From Bacteroidaceae bacterium (GTDB lineage: Bacteria; Bacteroidota; Bacteroidia; Bacteroidales; Bacteroidaceae): DNA of 64,000 nt. Shown in pieces: positions 59,044 through 64,000 of the stretch. The notes below the pieces were generated by a model that worked only from the letters and a program-made list of their open reading frames with translations, was not told the DNA's origin and made no database searches. The position numbers and the translations under genes were made by a program. Position 1 is the first letter of the stretch, and the number at the start of each line of letters is the position of its first letter. Where the stretch lies: contig JAFZVY010000085.1 of assembly GCA_017617575.1 (NCBI GenBank), positions 1 to 64,000 on the forward strand, written 5' to 3'.

Positions 59044-61281
59044 ATGAAATTATCTAATCAGACAGAAAGTTTCGACGGCTACATGTGGAAGCGCGAAATC
59101 AATGTGCGTGACTTTATTCAGCACAACTACACTCCTTACACTGGAGATGACTCATTCCTCGTAGGTCCTACTGAGAAGACAAAGGCTGTTTGGGCTAAGC
59201 TCACAGACATGTTCAAGGTGGAACGCGAGAAGGGTGTATATGACGCAGAAACACGTTTGCCTCAGTCGCTCGACACCTATGGTGCCGGATACATTGACAA
59301 GGACAACGAAGTAATCGTCGGACTCCAGACTGACGCACCACTCAAGCGTGGCATTTTCCCTAAGGGAGGTATCCGTATGGTGGAATCAGCCCTCAAGGCA
59401 TACGGATATGCACTCGACCCTGCAACTAAAGAAATATACACTAAATATCGCAAGACACACAACGAAGGTGTGTTCTCAGCATATAACAAGGATATACGTG
59501 CTGCACGTCACGCACACATCATCACTGGTCTTCCTGATGCCTACGGACGTGGACGCATCATCGGCGACTACCGCCGTATCGCACTCTATGGTGTGAACAA
59601 CCTCATCGAGGAGCGCAAGCGCTTCCTTGAGCGTCTTGACCTTCAGGAGATGAATGAGGAGTGCATCCGTCGTCGTGAGGAGACATCAGAGCAGATTGGT
59701 GCCCTCAAGGCATTCGTTAATATGTGTGCCGCATACGGATTCGACGTGACACGTCCAGCACAGAACGCTCGCGAGGCTGTACAGTGGGTTTACTTCGGTT
59801 ACCTCGGTGCCGTTAAGGACCAGGACGGAGCTGCCATGTCACTCGGTCGTGTGAGCACATTCCTCGACATCTTCATCGAGCGTGACATCAAGGAAGGCAC
59901 GCTTACAGAAGAGGAGGCACAGGAACTTATCGACCAGATGGTGATAAAGCTCCGTATCGTGCGTTTCCTCCGTACTCCTGAGTACAACGACCTCTTCTCT
60001 GGCGACCCTGTATGGGTAACTGAGTCAATAGGTGGTATGGGTGTTGACGGACGTACACTCGTCACAAAGACTTCTTACCGTATCCTCAACACACTCGTCA
60101 ACCTCGGTCCTGCACCAGAGCCAAACCTCACGGTTCTTTGGTCAAACAACCTTCCTGAGAACTGGAAGAAGTTCTGTGCCAAGATGTCAATCAAGACAAG
60201 TGCCATCCAGTATGAGAACGACGACCTCATGCGTCCTGACTACGGCGACGACTACGGTATCGCTTGTTGCGTAAGCCCAATGAAGATTGGTAAGCAGATG
60301 CAGTTCTTCGGAGCGCGTGCCAACCTTGCCAAGTGTCTCCTTTATGCCATCAACGGTGGACGTGACGAGATTACAGGTGAGCAGGTTGGTCCTGAGTTCT
60401 CACCTATCACAGGCGACTACCTTGAGTACGACGAGCTCATGGCTAAGTATGAGAACATGATGCGCTGGTTGGCTAAGACATACGTCAACGCACTCATGAT
60501 TATCCACTATATGCACGACAAGTACGACTACGAGGCTTACCAGATGTCTCTCATCGACGGTGACGTTATTCGTACACGTGCAACAGGTATCGCTGGTCTC
60601 TCCATCGTTACCGACTCACTTGCTGCCGTCAAGTACGGCAAGGTCAAGATTGTCCGCGACGAGCGTGGCTTGGCTGTTGACTTCAAGCAGGAAGGCGAGT
60701 ACGTACCATTCGGTAATAATGACGACGATACAGACAAGCTTGCCCTCATGATTACGGAGAAGTTCATGGAGTACCTCCGTCAGCATGACACATACCGTAA
60801 CGCCATCCCTACACAGTCACTCCTCACCATCACATCCAACATCATGTATGGTAAGAACACAGGTGCCACACCTGACGGACGTGGCAAGGGTGTTCCATTC
60901 GCTCCGGGGGCTAACCCAATGAACGGACGTGACACAAAGGGTGCCGTTGCTGCACTTGCTTCTGTGGCTAAGCTTCCATTCCAGCACTCACATGACGGTA
61001 TCTCCTACACATTTGCCATCTCTCCTTCCACACTCGGTAAGGACGAGGAGACAAAGGCTGAGAACCTCGTGAACCTCATGGATGGTTACTTCACACCAGA
61101 CGGTGGACACCACCTCAACGTGAACGTGTTTGACCGTGAGCTTCTCGTGGATGCAATGGAGCACCCAGAGAAGTACCCACAACTCACAATACGCGTCAGC
61201 GGCTATGCCGTGAACTTCGTTAAGCTCACACGTGAGCAGCAGCTCGACGTATTGTCACGTACAATCAACCATAGCTTGTAA
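59044..61281 (+). CDS. pflB: pyruvate formate-lyase
   Basis: The glycyl-radical enzyme converts pyruvate and CoA to acetyl-CoA and formate in anaerobic fermentation. The 745 residues show the catalytic cysteine pair Cys408-Cys409 (GIACCVSP) and the radical site Gly720 (RVSGYAVNF). Length and start ([12 protein letters not shown]) fit the PflB type rather than diol dehydratase-like enzymes. The activase gene follows 8 bp downstream. Codon use is strongly biased, as expected for a highly expressed gene. Confidence 0.97.
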   Translation: MKLSNQTESFDGYMWKREINVRDFIQHNYTPYTGDDSFLVGPTEKTKAVWAKLTDMFKVEREKGVYDAETRLPQSLDTYGAGYIDKDNEVIVGLQTDAPLKRGIFPKGGIRMVESALKAYGYALDPATKEIYTKYRKTHNEGVFSAYNKDIRAARHAHIITGLPDAYGRGRIIGDYRRIALYGVNNLIEERKRFLERLDLQEMNEECIRRREETSEQIGALKAFVNMCAAYGFDVTRPAQNAREAVQWVYFGYLGAVKDQDGAAMSLGRVSTFLDIFIERDIKEGTLTEEEAQELIDQMVIKLRIVRFLRTPEYNDLFSGDPVWVTESIGGMGVDGRTLVTKTSYRILNTLVNLGPAPEPNLTVLWSNNLPENWKKFCAKMSIKTSAIQYENDDLMRPDYGDDYGIACCVSPMKIGKQMQFFGARANLAKCLLYAINGGRDEITGEQVGPEFSPITGDYLEYDELMAKYENMMRWLAKTYVNALMIIHYMHDKYDYEAYQMSLIDGDVIRTRATGIAGLSIVTDSLAAVKYGKVKIVRDERGLAVDFKQEGEYVPFGNNDDDTDKLALMITEKFMEYLRQHDTYRNAIPTQSLLTITSNIMYGKNTGATPDGRGKGVPFAPGANPMNGRDTKGAVAALASVAKLPFQHSHDGISYTFAISPSTLGKDEETKAENLVNLMDGYFTPDGGHHLNVNVFDRELLVDAMEHPEKYPQLTIRVSGYAVNFVKLTREQQLDVLSRTINHSL

Positions 61282-61289
61282 GGAAAAAT

Positions 61290-62021
61290 ATGATAGGACG
61301 CATTCATTCACTCGAATCGTTCGGTACAGTAGATGGCCCTGGAATTAGGTTTGTAGCCTTTTTCCAGGGCTGCCCTATGAGATGCCAGTTCTGCCATAAT
61401 CCCGACACGTGGAACCCAAATGCACCGGTCAAGTACGAATGGACTCCGGAGCAACTCCTTGACGAGGTGAAGAAATACAAGAACTTCATCCGTAAGGGCG
61501 GTGTGACCTGTACGGGAGGTGAACCGCTCATGCAGGCAGACTTCATCCTTGAGTTCTTCCGCCTGTGCAAGGTTGAAGGCTTCCACACGGCACTCGACAC
61601 AAGCGGAGTGATATTCACGGACAAGGCACGTCAGGTACTCGAATACACCGACCTCGTGTTGCTCGACATAAAGACGCTTGACGACAGCATCCACAAGGCT
61701 TACACTGGCGTAACGAGGACAAACAACCAAGCGTTCCTTGACTATCTTGAGAGCATCCGCAAACCTGTGTGGATTCGTCACGTTGTCGTACCTGGGATAA
61801 CGGACGATGACGAGCGTCTCACGGCATTGGCAAAGCACCTTTCAGCATACAAATGCGTGGAACGTGTTGAACTTCTGCCTTACCACACCATGGGACGATA
61901 TAAATATGAGGAACTTGGCATCAAATACCCTCTCGAAGGCGTGGAAGAACTATCGGAAGAGAGGAAAAAAAGTGCAATAAACATATTTAAGAAGCATTTA
62001 GGTTGTAAAATAGTTGCATAA
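61290..62021 (+). CDS. pflA: pyruvate formate-lyase activating enzyme
   Basis: This radical SAM enzyme puts the glycyl radical on PflB. The 243 residues show the cluster cysteines Cys28, Cys32 and Cys35 in GCPMRCQFCHNPDTW, and the CTGGEPL SAM-binding segment. The start lies 8 bp after pflB, so the two are one operon. Confidence 0.96.
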   Translation: MIGRIHSLESFGTVDGPGIRFVAFFQGCPMRCQFCHNPDTWNPNAPVKYEWTPEQLLDEVKKYKNFIRKGGVTCTGGEPLMQADFILEFFRLCKVEGFHTALDTSGVIFTDKARQVLEYTDLVLLDIKTLDDSIHKAYTGVTRTNNQAFLDYLESIRKPVWIRHVVVPGITDDDERLTALAKHLSAYKCVERVELLPYHTMGRYKYEELGIKYPLEGVEELSEERKKSAINIFKKHLGCKIVA

Positions 62022-62119
62022 TTACGTCTATTGTGTCATAATTGTAAATAATTTGCGATAAAAAGCATGTTGCATTAAAAAAAGTCAACGAAAGATAAGG
62101 TATGTAACGGAATTACACA

Positions 62120-62127
62120 TATATTTG
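62120..62127 (+). promoter_or_regulatory. possible -7 box downstream of pflA
   Basis: TATATTTG fits the -7 consensus; -33 is not clear. The region from here to the terminator at 62264 has no convincing gene, so a small RNA is possible. A 15-codon frame (62194-62241, MNKIDLSNNN...) is the only coding hint. Confidence 0.3.
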
Positions 62128-62263
62128 TGACATAAATATCAAATGTAAATCAGTTATTATACTGGCTAATGGTTTATATAAAATCGTTGCGAAATGAACA
62201 AGATAGACCTAAGTAATAATAATTCACTAAATGCTATTTAATACAAATGTGTTAAAGGATTTA

Positions 62264-62301
62264 AAAAAGGCTCTTCCGTTGTGAAACGTAAGAGCCTTTT
62301 T
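62264..62301 (+). terminator. intrinsic terminator
   Basis: A stem of AAAAAGGCTCTT/AAGAGCCTTTTT with an inner CGTT/AACG, one mismatch and a T tail. It may end the pfl transcript or a separate small transcript. Confidence 0.85.
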
Positions 62302-62377
62302 CTTGTGAATATGTTGCGACACACATTCATGGTTAATCTTATCTGCAAAACAGATGATATATTAAGCCATCCTATCT

Positions 62378-62416
62378 TATAGCCTTATAACCGCGTAACC
62401 TTATAACCGTAAAAAC
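62378..62416. repeat. 8-bp array (TAACCGCG type)
   Basis: Units TAACCGCG, TAACCTTA, TAACCGTA, AAAACCGC lie right after the LRR gene on its 3' side. Confidence 0.5.
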
Positions 62417-62420
62417 CGCA

Positions 62421-64000
62421 TCACTTCATGACTTTAAACGTGTTCTCATAGCCGACATTAACAATGAACAAACCATTGCCATTGATGTCGAATGTGCAAT
62501 CTCCTGCGTTTGTATAACCTGAGGCTACAAGCTTGCCGTTGGCGTCATAAATGCGGATTGGAAGGTTCTCCTTTGCGTTGTTAACAACTATGCTACCATT
62601 AGAGGCATATACGCGTATATCAGCCTTAGTAGTTGCAATATCCACTTGTACTGGTGTCATCTCCCTTATGTCAACAAAGTTTTCCCATTCGTCTGCGTTC
62701 TTGTATGCTTCAACCAATCCTGGAAGAACATAGAGGATGGCTTTCTCGTAACATTTTTCCGAGAAAGCATTTGAGTTTAAGTAAACTTTCTCCGGGTCTT
62801 CAGCATACGAATAGATGGCTTTGACGAAGTTGCTGTTTATGAAAGATTCCGACTCAATACGTGTTATGGAACTTGGTATATATATGGAATCAATTGCATT
62901 ACATCCTGAGAAAGAACTAACACCAAGCTCTTTAATGCCGTCAGGCACAGATACAGATGAGAGTTCAGAGCAATCTTTGAATGCAGATATTTCGATTCTT
63001 GATAGGGAATCAGAAAGTTTCAAAGTTTTCATCTTATTGCATCCTGAAAATGCTGATGTTCCAAGTTGTGTGACCGTGTCTGGTAGTTTCAGCGAGGTCA
63101 GTAAGACGCAGTTTTTGAATGCTTCTTTTTTAATCTTTTGTATGCCATCAAGTATTGTGAGCGTAGTGAGGTTGCTACATGACTCGAAGGCGTTGCTTCC
63201 TATGCTGTCAATATTCTCATGTATTGTGATTCTTTTGATACCAGAAGAGTAGAACGCTAATGAGTCTATATAGTTAACGGATTTTGGAAAATCAACGGTC
63301 ACAAGTTTCTTACAACCATAGAATGTGCAATTCTGAATGGTCTTCAACTTGTTGGGAAGTTCTATTGATTCAAGGCTTCTGCATCCATAGAAAGCTTCAG
63401 CTCCAATGCTAATTACGCTATTTGGTACTGTCATGTTTTCGAGAGATGAGCAGTCCCTAAAGGCAGATTGACATATACTGTCCAAATAAGCTGGCAGCTC
63501 TATGTGAGCAAGGGAGTTACAATCGAAGAATGCACTCTCACCAATAGATTTTATTGTGTTTGGACACGTAATTGTCTTGAGACTATGACAACCGCGGAAC
63601 AGTCCTTCGTTTATTATCGTAATATTTGGTAATACGACAGAGTCAAGTGACTCACAATATGAAAATGCTCTTGCTCCAATGTTTGTTATGGTGCTTGGCA
63701 TGTCAACCTTTTTTAGGTTACGACATTGAAAGAATGCCTCGTTATCGATGGATGTCATAGCCTTTGGAAGCTTGATGTATCTAAGTGCCGTACAAGACAT
63801 GAAGGCATTGAATCCTATTTCCTCAACCAAGTCCGGAATGATAATCGACTTTAATGAGCTACATCCACCAAATGTCATCGCTCCAATGCGTGTGAGGGAA
63901 TCCGATAGTTTTATGTTTTCAAGTTTTGTACATGAACTGAAAAGCGATTCGCCAATGTATGTTACGGAATTAGGAATGGTAATGGATTTCAGTTTGTCAC
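62421..64000 (-). CDS. BspA-type leucine-rich-repeat surface protein, partial
   Basis: At least 525 residues are present; the frame is open to the window edge, so the N-terminus is missing. It has about 17 or more LRR_5 repeats of the form IxxxAFxxCxxLxxIxLPxxL, as in BspA-like adhesins. The C-terminal ~75 residues (IRIYDANGKLVASG...FIVNVGYENTFKVMK) look like a type IX secretion sorting domain, so it is probably exported to the cell surface by that route. Confidence 0.93.
   Translation of the reverse strand, partial: DKLKSITIPNSVTYIGESLFSSCTKLENIKLSDSLTRIGAMTFGGCSSLKSIIIPDLVEEIGFNAFMSCTALRYIKLPKAMTSIDNEAFFQCRNLKKVDMPSTITNIGARAFSYCESLDSVVLPNITIINEGLFRGCHSLKTITCPNTIKSIGESAFFDCNSLAHIELPAYLDSICQSAFRDCSSLENMTVPNSVISIGAEAFYGCRSLESIELPNKLKTIQNCTFYGCKKLVTVDFPKSVNYIDSLAFYSSGIKRITIHENIDSIGSNAFESCSNLTTLTILDGIQKIKKEAFKNCVLLTSLKLPDTVTQLGTSAFSGCNKMKTLKLSDSLSRIEISAFKDCSELSSVSVPDGIKELGVSSFSGCNAIDSIYIPSSITRIESESFINSNFVKAIYSYAEDPEKVYLNSNAFSEKCYEKAILYVLPGLVEAYKNADEWENFVDIREMTPVQVDIATTKADIRVYASNGSIVVNNAKENLPIRIYDANGKLVASGYTNAGDCTFDINGNGLFIVNVGYENTFKVMK

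Noticed and set aside
59044..62021. Glycyl-radical pair as a propanediol or choline microcompartment enzyme
   Set aside because: Adjacent double cysteine and PFL-type start indicate pyruvate formate-lyase; no shell genes are near.

Overview
The window looks like chromosomal DNA from a gut-type Bacteroidota, most likely Bacteroidales and close to Prevotella/Segatella. Evidence: a SusC/SusD pair with glycan hydrolases, promoters of the Bacteroidota type (-33 TTTG, about 20 bp, -7 TAnnTTTG), a fused MurF-alanine racemase, a BspA-type leucine-rich-repeat protein with a type IX-like tail, and few clear Shine-Dalgarno sites. I see no phage, plasmid, transposase, rRNA or CRISPR. One tRNA (Asn, GTT) is present.

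Layout. 0.2-5.4 kb: a tripartite export system (TolC, HlyD-type adaptor, ABC ATPase) divergent from its likely two-component system. Two pairs of a 15-bp palindrome, identically placed at two promoters, look like the regulator's sites. 5.6-7.3 kb: LytS-like kinase and LytTR regulator. 7.5-9.2 kb: acyl/acetyl-CoA synthetase. 9.3-15.4 kb: a small pectin-type locus (SusC, SusD, pectinesterase). 16.1-18.3 kb: BlaI repressor, M56 sensor peptidase and a membrane-anchored protein, with operators placed in the promoter. 18.5-21.0 kb: GH127. 21.7-23.9 kb: a small exported protein and a TPR/membrane/HTH regulator. 24.0-26.5 kb: GH92. 26.8-34.8 kb: MurF-Alr, M16 peptidase, two half-size chromate-type transporters, a Ca2+-type P-ATPase. 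35.1-39.0 kb: an accessory-looking stretch with a broken small gene, an unknown 131-residue protein and two Na+(K+)/H+ antiporters. 39.4-46.9 kb: lipoprotein, RdgB, nucleoside kinase, SLC13 transporter, GH43. 47.1-51.4 kb: an operon of two exported proteins with a LytS/LytTR pair. 51.7-58.1 kb: nucleotidyltransferase, HI0933 flavoprotein, tRNA-Asn, RsgA, TPR protein, HflX. 59.0-62.0 kb: pyruvate formate-lyase and its activase. 62.4 kb to the end: a partial LRR surface protein.

The most unusual content lies between the genes. Many intergenic regions hold degenerate tandem arrays of short units with a fixed period (7, 8, 9 or 11 bp), often with a complementary array further on, so that the pair can fold into a long hairpin. 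Three 11-bp-period hairpins (near 15.7, 40.6 and 58.5 kb) have perfect arms of 22-29 bp, and two of them sit inside a dispersed element of about 480 bp that includes non-periodic flanks. Several 7-bp arrays run through the stop codon and encode the last residues of the adjacent gene. I regard this repeat system, and the paired palindromes of the export locus, as the best candidates for something undescribed.
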